Assembly: GCF_001005825.1 (NCBI RefSeq)
Contig: NZ_LBHV01000004.1
Coordinates: 372,001-436,000, forward strand
Reading direction: 5' to 3'
Source: Rhizobium sp. LC145
GTDB taxonomy: Bacteria > Pseudomonadota > Alphaproteobacteria > Rhizobiales > Rhizobiaceae
DNA: 64,000 bases
Part shown: piece by piece, positions 1 through 7,669 of the stretch
Layout of the letters: every line of letters starts with the position of its first letter
Numbering within the stretch: position 1 is the first letter of the stretch
Notes under the pieces: model-generated
Told to the model about the DNA's origin: nothing
The model's database searches: none
What the model saw: the letters and a program-made list of their open reading frames with translations, nothing else
Program-made: the position numbers and the translations under genes

Positions 1-488
1 GAGATATCGAGCGGCGGACAATATGCCTTCGCCTGCTCCGGCGTCAGCCATTCGTTGTCGATGCCGTAGAGCCGGTTCGCATTGATATGCCGCTTGAACG
101 ACTGCTGGTCATGGACATTGTGCGACAGCATCATCACGCCGCGCGGCGAATACATGACATTATAATTGAGCTCCTGGCTCAAGCCCTCCCAGAGCTTCAA
201 CGAGTGCTCGTAGATGTCCATGCTCTCTTCATAGAGATAGTTGGAGCGGATGATGGTGGTGTTGCGCCCGGTATTGCCGCCGCCCAGCCAGCCCTTCTCG
301 ATCACCGCGACATTGGTGATGCCGTGTTCCTTGGCGAGATAATAGGCGGCGCCCAGCCCGTGCCCGCCCGCCCCGACGATGACGACGTCATAGGCGCTGC
401 GCGGCTCCGGCGAGGTCCATTGAGCCTCCCAGCCCTTGTGGGCACGCATAGCCTCGCGGGCTATGGCGAAAACCGAATACTTGCGCAT
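1..488 (-). CDS. soxB: sarcosine oxidase subunit beta, N-terminal part (runs off the window)
   Basis: The reverse strand reads from an ATG at 488 to the window edge as [14 protein letters not shown], then the FAD-binding segment [18 protein letters not shown], then [20 protein letters not shown]. This is the start of the FAD-containing beta subunit of heterotetrameric sarcosine oxidase, which demethylates sarcosine to glycine and passes the methyl group to tetrahydrofolate. The dinucleotide-binding glycines near residue 40 and the following GNTGRNT segment are characteristic. A ribosome site GAAGGGCGAG lies directly upstream. The gene continues left of base 1, where soxD, soxA and soxG would be expected from other rhizobia (inference). 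Confidence 0.88.
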   Translation of the reverse strand, partial: MRKYSVFAIAREAMRAHKGWEAQWTSPEPRSAYDVVIVGAGGHGLGAAYYLAKEHGITNVAVIEKGWLGGGNTGRNTTIIRSNYLYEESMDIYEHSLKLWEGLSQELNYNVMYSPRGVMMLSHNVHDQQSFKRHINANRLYGIDNEWLTPEQAKAYCPPLDI

Positions 489-799
489 CTCGCCCTTCAA
501 ACTCCCTGTCCGACGGTATCGTGGGTAGAGCCATACCCATCGCAAATCAATATCCGACGCAATGGCTGTTTTGCGACGCATTCAAAGATTGTTTCGACAC
601 GCGGCATCGTGGTCCCGCATACGGGCTTTTTCGCCTACCAATTTCGTCGATGTTTGAAAGTTAGCGTCTGGACTTCGGCAGACTCATCTGCTATCTCGCT
701 TCATCAATCGCACGGCCGCGCGCCGGGCAAGAGTATTCTATCGCCTCGTGTCACGTCGATATCGGGCGAACAACCAAACCAAAGGAACGGGATTTTCAC
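489..799. other. intergenic region between divergent soxB and rpsU
   Basis: About 310 bases separate the divergent starts of soxB (minus) and rpsU (plus), so both promoters should lie here. No convincing -35/-10 pair was picked out by eye. A short inverted repeat TGGGTA/TACCCA near 524-541 sits in the soxB leader. Nothing here reads as a conserved protein. Confidence 0.4.
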
Positions 800-1027
800 G
801 TGCAGGTACTTGTCCGCGACAACAACGTCGACCAGGCTCTCCGCGCTCTCAAGAAGAAGATGCAGCGCGAAGGCATTTTCCGCGAAATGAAGATGCGCGA
901 CTACTACGAAAAGCCGTCGCAGAAGCGCGCTCGCGAAAAGGCTGAAGCCGTTCGCCGCGTCCGCAAGCTGGCTCGCAAGCGTGCTCAGCGCGAAGGCCTC
1001 GTCGCCGGCCCTCGCACCGGTCGTTGA
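800..1027 (+). CDS. rpsU: 30S ribosomal protein S21
   Basis: The 75-residue protein begins [19 protein letters not shown] and ends in a long basic tail rich in Arg and Lys, which is the S21 family in its rhizobial form. S21 sits in the small ribosomal subunit near the anti-Shine-Dalgarno end of 16S rRNA and helps initiation. The start codon is GTG at 800, with AAAGGAACGG upstream. Upstream in-frame starts were not chosen because the family begins at MQVLV. The gene is monocistronic by appearance, with its own terminator overlapping the stop codon. Confidence 0.95.
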   Translation: MQVLVRDNNVDQALRALKKKMQREGIFREMKMRDYYEKPSQKRAREKAEAVRRVRKLARKRAQREGLVAGPRTGR

Positions 1028-1040
1028 TCGGCCGTTTTTT
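1018..1040 (+). terminator. intrinsic terminator overlapping the rpsU stop codon
   Basis: CGGTCG (1018-1023) pairs with CGGCCG (1029-1034), with one T-G wobble and loop TTGAT, followed by six T at 1035-1040. The rpsU stop codon TGA lies in the loop (1025-1027), so the stem includes the last sense codons. Confidence 0.65.
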
Positions 1041-1155
1041 CGACGTTTTCACGTGCTTGTAAGGCGGGGGCGACTAGGGCGCCGCCGCTTTTTTCGATTT
1101 TGTCCGGATCGGTCCAAAGACCGCTCCCGCTGCCCGATACGAGGAAACGCGCCTG

Positions 1156-2049
1156 ATGGCCGCAAAGATTGCCGTTCGCTTCCGCGGAACTGAAACTTCC
1201 GGCCTCTTGCCGTCCATCGCCTTTCCATCCCAAGGAAAAACAGCGCTATCCCTCGCGGTTCTGGCTTCGCTCGCGCTTGCCGGCTGCTCGTCCACCCAGA
1301 CGACCGACCTGATCACGGTCGATCGCGCGCAGGGTTCGCAGGAAAACATCGCCTCCCTTTCCTCCGTCATCCAGGCCAATCCGCAGGACCCGGAAGGCTA
1401 TAACGTGCGCGGTTCGGCCTATGGCCGCTCCGGCGATTTCCGCCGGGCGCTCGACGATTTCAGCCGCGCCATCCAGCTCAATCCGCAGTTCTACCAGGCC
1501 TATGCCAACCGGGCGCTGGTCTACCGCAACATGGGCAAGCCGGTCGAGGCGATCAACGATTACAACCGCGCCATCCAGATCAACTCGAGCTATGACGTGG
1601 CCTATGTCGGCCGTGGCAATATCTACCGCCAGGCGGGCCGCACCAACGAGGCCTTCAACGATTTCAGCCGGGCGATCGAACTCGATACCACGGATGGCCG
1701 GGCGTGGCACAATCGTGGCCTGATCTACCAGGTGCGCAACCAGCACGCTCAGGCGATCGAGGACTTCTCCAAGGCGATCTCGCTTTCGCCGAATTCGCCC
1801 GAGCCCTATAACGGCCGCGGCATCTCCTATGTGGCGCTGAACGACGACGAGAACGCTTTCGCCGACTTCAACCGCGCCATCGAACTTAACGGCGACATCG
1901 CCGAATCCTGGGCCAACCAGGGACTGGTCTACGAGCGCCGTGGCGACAAGGCCAAGGCTGCCCGCTCCTATTCCCATGCGGTGCGTCTCGATCCGAACTA
2001 CAAGCCCGCCAAGGACGGCCTTGCCCGCACCCGCGGCGCATCGAGCTGA
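1156..2049 (+). CDS. TPR-repeat lipoprotein, NlpI-like
   Basis: The 297-residue protein has an N-terminal export signal with lipobox LALAGC (Cys at residue 44), then about six tetratricopeptide repeats from roughly residue 75 to 285 (for example YNVRGSAYGRSGDFRRALDD). It is predicted to be lipid-anchored and face the periplasm as a protein-interaction scaffold; NlpI-type proteins recruit cell-wall hydrolases and proteases. The stretch before the hydrophobic core is unusually long. The ATG at 1156 was kept because GAGGAAA lies 8 bases upstream. The true partner is not shown by the sequence. Confidence 0.85.
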   Translation: MAAKIAVRFRGTETSGLLPSIAFPSQGKTALSLAVLASLALAGCSSTQTTDLITVDRAQGSQENIASLSSVIQANPQDPEGYNVRGSAYGRSGDFRRALDDFSRAIQLNPQFYQAYANRALVYRNMGKPVEAINDYNRAIQINSSYDVAYVGRGNIYRQAGRTNEAFNDFSRAIELDTTDGRAWHNRGLIYQVRNQHAQAIEDFSKAISLSPNSPEPYNGRGISYVALNDDENAFADFNRAIELNGDIAESWANQGLVYERRGDKAKAARSYSHAVRLDPNYKPAKDGLARTRGASS

Positions 2050-2057
2050 TCGATGCC

Positions 2058-2081
2058 GTCCGGTGACGACAGTCACCGGAC
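2058..2081. terminator. hairpin between convergent genes
   Basis: GTCCGGTGAC (2058-2067) and GTCACCGGAC (2072-2081) form a perfect 10-bp stem with a 4-base loop. It sits between the stop of the TPR lipoprotein and the stop of the convergent flavin oxidoreductase gene. The following T tract is weak, so it may act in either direction or mainly protect 3' ends. Confidence 0.6.
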
Positions 2082-2097
2082 CCGACATTTTCCCGGA

Positions 2098-3120
2098 TCA
2101 GCGCCAGCCGAGAGCCGGCGCGACATGCTTCAGGATCGCCTCGATGACATGGGCGTTGTACTCGACGCCGAGCTGGTTGGGCACGGTCAGGAGCAGCGTA
2201 TCGGCCTCGGCAATCGCCTCGTCCTGCCTCAACTGCTCGATCAGCACATCCGGCTCTGCGGCATAGCTGCGACCGAAGATCGCCCGCGTCTTCGCATCGA
2301 TGAAGCCGATCGAATCGTCCTCCTTGCCGCCACCGCCGAAATAGGCGCGGTCCCGGTCATCCACCAGCGCGAAGATGCTGCGGCTGACCGAAACGCGCGG
2401 GGTCCGCGCATGTCCCGCCTCTTTCCAGGCCTCGCGATAGGCGCGGATCTGCTGCGCCTGCTGGATATGGAAGGCTTCGCCGGTCTCGTCGTCCTTGAGC
2501 GTCGAGCTCTGAAGGTTCATGCCGAGCTTCGCGGCCCAGACAGCCGTGGCGTTGGAGCTTGCACCCCACCAGATTCGGTCCCTGAGACCCTCAGAATACG
2601 GCTCGAGACGCAGCAGTCCCGGAGGATTGGGAAACATCGGCCGCGGATTGGGTTGCGCGAAGCCCTCGCCGCGCAGCACGTCGAGGAAAACCTCCCCATG
2701 CCGCCGGCCCATATCGGCGTCGCTTTGCCCCTCGGCCGGCTGGTAGCCGAAATACCGCCACCCGTCGATCACCTGCTCGGGAGAGCCTCGGCTGATGCCG
2801 AGCTGCAGGCGTCCGCCGGCAATCAGGTCCGCCGCGCCGGCATCTTCCGCCATGTAGAGCGGGTTTTCGTAGCGCATGTCGATGACGGCCGTGCCGATCT
2901 CGATGCGGCTCGTCTTCGCACCGACCGCCGCCAGCAGCGGAAAGGGCGAGGCAAGCTGCCTTGCAAAGTGGTGGACGCGGAAATAGGCGCCGTCCGCCCC
3001 GAGTTCCTCGGCCGCGACGGCAAGGTCGATCGACTGAAGCAGGGTGTCGGAGGCCGAACGCGTCTGCGATTGCGGCGAGGGCGTCCAATGCCCGAATGAA
3101 AGGAAACCGATCTTTTTCAT
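2098..3120 (-). CDS. LLM-class flavin-dependent oxidoreductase (luciferase-like)
   Basis: The 340-residue protein has the bacterial luciferase-like TIM-barrel fold: N-terminal MKKIGFLSFGHWTP, then AEELGADGAYFRVHHFA near residues 38-53 and IEIGTAVIDMRYENPLYMAED, which are family hallmarks. Such enzymes use reduced FMN from a partner reductase to oxygenate or reduce small substrates. The substrate cannot be inferred, and no flavin reductase gene is adjacent. ATG at 3120 follows GGAGCG. The gene is single and convergent with the TPR lipoprotein. Confidence 0.85.
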   Translation of the reverse strand: MKKIGFLSFGHWTPSPQSQTRSASDTLLQSIDLAVAAEELGADGAYFRVHHFARQLASPFPLLAAVGAKTSRIEIGTAVIDMRYENPLYMAEDAGAADLIAGGRLQLGISRGSPEQVIDGWRYFGYQPAEGQSDADMGRRHGEVFLDVLRGEGFAQPNPRPMFPNPPGLLRLEPYSEGLRDRIWWGASSNATAVWAAKLGMNLQSSTLKDDETGEAFHIQQAQQIRAYREAWKEAGHARTPRVSVSRSIFALVDDRDRAYFGGGGKEDDSIGFIDAKTRAIFGRSYAAEPDVLIEQLRQDEAIAEADTLLLTVPNQLGVEYNAHVIEAILKHVAPALGWR

Positions 3121-3272
3121 GGGTCGCTCCGGAAGGGTGTGCGAAAGGATTGTTGCCCCTTACATGGCATGTCCCGCGGCTATCCGTTAGCCCGCCCCTA
3201 CCGCATTTGCCGAAACGGATTGTTCGTCGATGCTGAACGATGGCTCGGAACGAGGCTGCGGAAACTGCACGA

Positions 3273-3677
3273 TCACGCGAAGCGCTTCAGCGGATTGAAG
3301 ACCGTAAGCCCATTGATGGCCATACCGTCCTGAAGGTCTTCGGAAAACAGCACGTCGCATTCGCCGGACAAAGCCGCAGCGACGATCATCGCATCATATA
3401 CGGATAGCTGGTAGCGCGCCGCCAATAGCAATCCCTCGTCGTGAACGGCCGCCGTGAGAGGCAGAACATCAAGCACTCCGCGAATCGTCGCAAGAAAGGA
3501 TTGGACCTCGTCCCATGAAAACCCCAGCTTTCGCCAGGCGACATGCGCGAACTCGTTCAGCACCTGCACGCTGATCGATCCGCCCATTGCCACAGCCCGT
3601 TCGGCGGCATCCGCCTTGGCGGGATCGCCCGAGGCGAGATAGATCAGAACGTTCGTATCATGGAAATTACCGGGCAT
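3273..3677 (-). CDS. PIN-domain ribonuclease toxin (VapC-like)
   Basis: The 134-residue protein begins MPGNFHDTNVLIYLASGD, with the first PIN-domain aspartate at residue 7. Further acidic residues follow in NEFAHVA, VYDAMIVAAAL and FSEDLQDG, giving the four-acid Mg2+ site of a PIN RNase. It is expected to be the toxin of the pair with the gene just upstream. I chose ATG 3677 because it overlaps the antitoxin end by 11 bases; an in-frame start at 3722 would lie inside the antitoxin gene. The cellular RNA target is unknown. Confidence 0.85.
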   Translation of the reverse strand: MPGNFHDTNVLIYLASGDPAKADAAERAVAMGGSISVQVLNEFAHVAWRKLGFSWDEVQSFLATIRGVLDVLPLTAAVHDEGLLLAARYQLSVYDAMIVAAALSGECDVLFSEDLQDGMAINGLTVFNPLKRFA

Positions 3678-3897
3678 TTGCCTCTTCGCGATCGAACACG
3701 AAATCCTCGGGCAGGCGTCCACGGAATTTTCTCAGCCGCTCGAGCAGTTCCCGGCGGGTCGGCTTGCGTGCCACCTCGAATTCCAGCGTATCGACCGCGC
3801 GGATCTGGATATCGTCGCCTTCCTTGAGGTCGAGCGCCTCCACGACCGACGCGGGCAAGCGGACGGCAAGACTGTTACCCCATTTCGAAACCTGCAT
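3667..3897 (-). CDS. AbrB/MazE-type antitoxin
   Basis: The 76-residue protein begins MQVSKWGNSLAVRLPASVV, the standard SpoVT/AbrB swapped-hairpin DNA-binding domain, then LDLKEGDDIQIRAVD. The C-terminal part, from residue 45, is charged and is probably the toxin-binding tail. Its stop overlaps the toxin start, a usual toxin-antitoxin layout that couples translation. It probably binds the inverted repeat 17-32 bases upstream of its own start and represses the operon. Confidence 0.87.
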   Translation of the reverse strand: MQVSKWGNSLAVRLPASVVEALDLKEGDDIQIRAVDTLEFEVARKPTRRELLERLRKFRGRLPEDFVFDREEANAR

Positions 3898-3913
3898 GGC
3901 GCCACCTGGATAA

Positions 3914-3929
3914 ACGTTCTCGATAACGT
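3914..3929. promoter_or_regulatory. inverted repeat upstream of the antitoxin, likely operator
   Basis: ACGTT (3914-3918), CTCGAT, AACGT (3925-3929) is a perfect inverted repeat lying 17-32 bases before the antitoxin start. AbrB-type antitoxins normally bind such repeats in their own promoter. The function is inferred from position and symmetry only. Confidence 0.5.
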
Positions 3930-3953
3930 ATATCTAGCATGCCTTGCATCCAC

Positions 3954-3977
3954 GAAAAAGCCCGGCATTGCCGGGCT
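3954..3977 (-). terminator. intrinsic terminator of the pnt operon
   Basis: Read on the minus strand, AGCCCGGC-AAT-GCCGGGCT is followed by a T run (the A tract at 3955-3959 of the plus strand). It is a strong 8-bp stem directly after pntB and insulates the toxin-antitoxin operon from pnt transcription. Confidence 0.85.
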
Positions 3978-3998
3978 CTATTCGCTATTCGCTATTCG
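3978..3998. repeat. heptamer CTATTCG in three tandem copies
   Basis: CTATTCG occurs three times in a row between the pnt terminator and the pntB stop codon. It is a short tandem repeat that could vary in copy number. No function is evident. Confidence 0.8.
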
Positions 3999-4004
3999 CT
4001 ACTC

Positions 4005-5405
4005 TCAATGCTTCATCGCCTTGACGATGTCCTCGGTCATCTTCTTGGCGTCGCCGAGCAGCATCATCGTGCCGTCCTTGTAGAACAGCGTGTTGTCGAT
4101 GCCGGCATAGCCGGAACCGAGCGAGCGCTTGACGAAGAGGCAGGTCTTGGCCTTGTCCACATCGAGGATCGGCATGCCGTAGATCGGCGAGGTCTTGTCG
4201 TCGCGCGCCGCCGGATTGGTCACGTCGTTGGCGCCGATGACATAGGCGACGTCGGCCTGCGCGAACTCGGCATTGATGTCTTCCAGCTCGAAGACCTCGT
4301 CATAAGGCACGTTCGCTTCCGCGAGCAGCACGTTCATGTGGCCGGGCATGCGGCCGGCGACCGGGTGGATCGCATATTTCACCTCGACGCCGTGTTCCTT
4401 CAGCGTATCGGCAAGCTCTCTGAGCGCGTGCTGCGCCTGGGCCACCGCCATGCCGTAGCCCGGCACGATGATGACCTTTTCGGCGTTCTGCATCAGGAAG
4501 GCCGCGTCGTCGGCCGAGCCCTGCTTCACCGTCTTGTCGGAATTGTCCGCCCCCGCGCCACCGCCATTGTCGGTGCCGAAGCCACCGAGGATGACGGAGA
4601 TGAAGGAGCGGTTCATGCCCTTGCACATGATGTAGGAGAGGATCGCACCCGAAGAGCCGACCAGCGCGCCGGTGATGATCAGCGCCAGGTTGCCGAGCGT
4701 GAAGCCGATGCCGGCAGCAGCCCAGCCGGAATAGGAGTTCAGCATCGACACCACGACCGGCATGTCGGCGCCGCCGATCGGAACGATGATGAGCACGCCG
4801 AGGATCAGCGCCAAAAGCACCACCAGCCAGAAATCGAAATGGCTTTCGGTCTGCACGAGACCGACCATGAAGACGACGATCAGCACCAGGAGGCCGATAT
4901 TGATGAAATGCCGGTAAGGCAGCATGATCGGCTTGCCGGACATGCGCCCGTCGAGCTTCAGGAAGGCGATGACTGAGCCGGTGAAGGTGATGGCGCCGAT
5001 CGCCGCGCCGAGCGCCAGTTCGATGAGTGCCTGGCCGTGGATCGCACCGATTTCGCCGATACCGAAGGAATCCGGCGCATAGAGAGCCGCGGCCGCCACC
5101 ATGACGGCGGCAAAGCCGACCAGCGAGTGGAAGCCGGCGACGAGCTGCGGCATCGCCGTCATCGGAATGGTGCGGGCGATATAGGCCCCTGCCCCGCCAC
5201 CGATGGCGAGCGCCAGCACGATCAGCAGGAGGCCGCCGAAGCTCGGGGTGGCCAGGAGCAGCGTCGTGCCGATGGCAATCCCCATGCCCACCATGCCGTA
5301 GACATTGCCCTTGCGGCTGGTGGTCGGGTGAGAAAGGCCGCGGAGCGCCATGATGAACAGCACGCCGGAGACGAGATAGAGGAAGGCTGCGAGGTTCTGC
5401 GACAT
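4005..5405 (-). CDS. pntB: NAD(P) transhydrogenase subunit beta
   Basis: The 466-residue protein has about eight or nine membrane segments in its first half and the soluble NADP(H)-binding domain III in its C-terminal part, seen as VIIVPGYGMAVAQAQHALREL and YVIGANDVTNPAARDDKTSPIYGMPILDVDKA. With the two PntA subunits it couples proton entry to hydride transfer from NADH to NADP+, supplying NADPH. It is the last gene of the operon, 16 bases after pntAB, and is followed by a strong terminator. Length and motifs are normal. Confidence 0.96.
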   Translation of the reverse strand: MSQNLAAFLYLVSGVLFIMALRGLSHPTTSRKGNVYGMVGMGIAIGTTLLLATPSFGGLLLIVLALAIGGGAGAYIARTIPMTAMPQLVAGFHSLVGFAAVMVAAAALYAPDSFGIGEIGAIHGQALIELALGAAIGAITFTGSVIAFLKLDGRMSGKPIMLPYRHFINIGLLVLIVVFMVGLVQTESHFDFWLVVLLALILGVLIIVPIGGADMPVVVSMLNSYSGWAAAGIGFTLGNLALIITGALVGSSGAILSYIMCKGMNRSFISVILGGFGTDNGGGAGADNSDKTVKQGSADDAAFLMQNAEKVIIVPGYGMAVAQAQHALRELADTLKEHGVEVKYAIHPVAGRMPGHMNVLLAEANVPYDEVFELEDINAEFAQADVAYVIGANDVTNPAARDDKTSPIYGMPILDVDKAKTCLFVKRSLGSGYAGIDNTLFYKDGTMMLLGDAKKMTEDIVKAMKH

Positions 5406-5421
5406 GTTTCTTCAGAACCCC

Positions 5422-5841
5422 TCAGCGATCTTTTTTCTTGTACATGGCAAGCATCCGGCTGGTCACCAGGAAGCCGCCGAAGATGTTCACCGAGACGAGC
5501 ACCAGCGCGATGAAGCCGAAACCGGTGGCAAGCCCGCTCGCCGCAACACCGACCGCCAGCAACGCGCCGACGACGATGACCGAGGAGATGGCGTTGGTGA
5601 CGGCCATCAGCGGCGTATGCAACGCCGGCGTCACCGACCAGACGACGTAGTAGCCGACGAAGATCGACAGCACGAAGATCGCCAGACGGAAGACGAAGGG
5701 ATCGATCGCCCCGCCCGAAACGCCGTGCGCCGCGGCACCGACCGCATCGGCGACGGCGGGGGCCTGCTCGGCAGCGCTCCTGACAGCCGAAACCGCCTGG
5801 TCGAGACCTTCCAGCGCCTTGTTCATGATTTCATTCGCCAT
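5422..5841 (-). CDS. pntAB: NAD(P) transhydrogenase subunit alpha 2 (membrane part)
   Basis: The 139-residue protein has an N-terminal amphipathic stretch and three or four membrane helices (residues about 40-130) with IDPFVFRLAIFVLSIFVGYYVVW and the following TPALHTPLMAVTNAIS segment, the hallmark of the alpha-2 subunit. It forms part of the proton channel. Alphaproteobacteria split the alpha chain into two genes, as here. ATG 5841 follows GGAGGGGC and shares one base with the pntAA stop; a TTG one codon upstream is also possible. Confidence 0.94.
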   Translation of the reverse strand: MANEIMNKALEGLDQAVSAVRSAAEQAPAVADAVGAAAHGVSGGAIDPFVFRLAIFVLSIFVGYYVVWSVTPALHTPLMAVTNAISSVIVVGALLAVGVAASGLATGFGFIALVLVSVNIFGGFLVTSRMLAMYKKKDR

Positions 5842-7145
5842 CAAAGCCCCTCCTTCTTCGCGGCATCGTCTTTCGCCGGTTTCCGGCGCGACCGGACGGC
5901 TTTTTCCACCGGCGCGGCGTCCGCCGAAACAGGCTTGGACTTGCTCGGCGCGGCTTTCTTGGGCTTGGCCGGCTTAGGCTTGGCCGGCATGGCGGGCTCC
6001 CCGGCAAATGCCGCGGCAGCCGCCTCGAAGGTCGGATGCACCACCTTGCCGCCATGGGTCAGCAGGGTCGCCCTGACGAGTTCGTCCTCGGCGTTGATCG
6101 AAAACTCCTTCGTCTGCTTGTCCACGAAGGTTTCCAGGAAGGCGAAGAGGTTGCGGGCATAGAGCGCCGAGGCGGAGGCGGCGACGCGTCCGGAAACATT
6201 CGCATAGCCGATGACGGTGACGCCCTCGACCGTTGCGATCCCGCCCTTTTGCGAGCCCTCGATATTGCCGCCGCGCTCGACGGCGAGATCGACGGCGACC
6301 GAGCCCGGCTTCATGGAGGAGAGCATGGTGCGCGTCACGAGGCGGGGTGCGGGCCGGCCGGGAATCAGCGCCGTGGTGATGACGATGTCCTGCTTGGCGA
6401 TATGATCTGCCACCAGCGCGGCCTGCTTCGCTTGATAGGCTTCCGACATCGGCTTGGCATAGCCGGCCGCGGTTTCGGCCGCCTTGAACTCGTCGTCCTC
6501 GACCGCGATGAACTTCGCGCCGAGCGAGGCGACCTGCTCCTTGGCGGCGGGGCGCACATCGGTTGCGGAAACGACCGCGCCTAGGCGGCGGGCGGTGGCG
6601 ATCGCCTGCAGGCCGGCGACCCCGGCACCCATGACGAAGACCTTTGCGGCGGGAACCGTGCCGGCAGCCGTCATCATCATTGGCATGGCCCGGCCATATT
6701 CATGCGCCGCATCGACCACCGCGCGATAGCCGGCGAGGTTCGCCTGGCTAGAGAGCACGTCCATGGACTGCGCGCGGGTGATGCGCGGCATCAGCTCCAT
6801 GGCGAAGGTGGAAAGTCCCGCCCTGGCCATCTCGGCTAGCGCGGCCTCATTGCCATAGGGGTCCATGCAGGCGAAGACCGCCGCGCCGGATTTATAGGAT
6901 GAGATTTCGGCCGAAGTCGGCCGGTTGACCTTGAGCACGATATCGGCCGAACCGGCATCCGCGGAGCGCCCGATGCGCGCGCCCGCTGCTTCGTACTCGG
7001 CATCGGGAATACCCGACGCCACCCCCGCTCCGCTTTCCACCACGATGGAAAAGCCGAGGCCCGCAAGCCGTTTCACCGTTTCGGCTGAAACGGCGACACG
7101 CCGCTCCTCCTGACCTTCGCGGCCGACAAATATCACCTTTGGCAA
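5841..7145 (-). CDS. pntAA: NAD(P) transhydrogenase subunit alpha 1 (soluble, NAD-binding)
   Basis: The 434-residue protein has the alanine dehydrogenase/PNT N-terminal domain (MPKVIFVGREGQEERRVAVS) and the NAD-binding Rossmann domain around VFVMGAGVAGLQAIATARR. It carries domain I of transhydrogenase. The C-terminal 60 residues are a Lys/Ala/Pro-rich extension without membrane helices. The start codon is TTG at 7145, supported by a near-perfect GGGAGGAGG site 7 bases upstream; no ATG is better placed. It heads the pntAA-pntAB-pntB operon. Confidence 0.94.
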   Translation of the reverse strand: MPKVIFVGREGQEERRVAVSAETVKRLAGLGFSIVVESGAGVASGIPDAEYEAAGARIGRSADAGSADIVLKVNRPTSAEISSYKSGAAVFACMDPYGNEAALAEMARAGLSTFAMELMPRITRAQSMDVLSSQANLAGYRAVVDAAHEYGRAMPMMMTAAGTVPAAKVFVMGAGVAGLQAIATARRLGAVVSATDVRPAAKEQVASLGAKFIAVEDDEFKAAETAAGYAKPMSEAYQAKQAALVADHIAKQDIVITTALIPGRPAPRLVTRTMLSSMKPGSVAVDLAVERGGNIEGSQKGGIATVEGVTVIGYANVSGRVAASASALYARNLFAFLETFVDKQTKEFSINAEDELVRATLLTHGGKVVHPTFEAAAAAFAGEPAMPAKPKPAKPKKAAPSKSKPVSADAAPVEKAVRSRRKPAKDDAAKKEGL

Positions 7146-7229
7146 GAACCTGCCTCCTCCCGGTCAGAATCCCCCTCGGGACGGAGCAGCACTCCGTCCG
7201 CTTACCCCCATGCCTCCCCTGCCGCGCGA

Positions 7230-7454
7230 TCAGCGCAGCAGCAGGAAACCGGCGATATTGAGGATGATGAAGAGGATGGTGGCGCCGAGGAAGCCGGCCG
7301 CCGTGAAGAAGCCCGCCGCCATGGCGATCAGCAGCACGACGAGCATCATGGTGCCCCACTTGGTGCCTGCAATGAACAGGTCGTAGGTGCTCTCATGCTC
7401 CTCGTAGTTCATCGGCGCGCCCGTTTCCACCGGTCCGCTGTGATGATCGTCCAT
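7230..7454 (-). CDS. aa3-type cytochrome c oxidase subunit IV
   Basis: The 74-residue protein begins MDDHHSGPVETGAPM and contains DYLF-like YDLFIAGTKWG, then two hydrophobic helices (about residues 31-50 and 53-74). This is the small bacterial aa3 oxidase subunit IV family, a single-domain inner-membrane accessory of the respiratory complex. ATG 7454 is preceded by GAAGGAGAC at the right spacing; a longer in-frame start at 7487 lacks a ribosome site. It lies 84 bases upstream of pntAA on the same strand and may be co-transcribed with it. Confidence 0.85.
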   Translation of the reverse strand: MDDHHSGPVETGAPMNYEEHESTYDLFIAGTKWGTMMLVVLLIAMAAGFFTAAGFLGATILFIILNIAGFLLLR

Positions 7455-7669
7455 CAATCCGTCTCCTTCAGACAACCGCTCCGCCAAGCCGCGGAAAGGG
7501 CGGCTCTTGCGGGCGGAGAAACCCTCGCTACCGTTCCGAATCCTGCCCTCGGACAGGACGGAACGCCCGTTCTGGCCTTACACAAAGCCGCCGCAAAGCG
7601 CAATGCCACCTCGGCCCCACATCGGTACGCTTCGCCGCTGCCTGCGCGTCAGGGTCACCGCCTGCGACG

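Noticed and set aside
849-1052. Minus-strand reading frame across rpsU
   Set aside because: It is a shadow of the S21 gene; the plus-strand protein is clearly the real one.
2053-3099. Long plus-strand frame of 348 codons opposite the LLM oxidoreductase
   Set aside because: High GC keeps antisense frames open. The minus-strand product matches a known family along its full length, while this one matches none.
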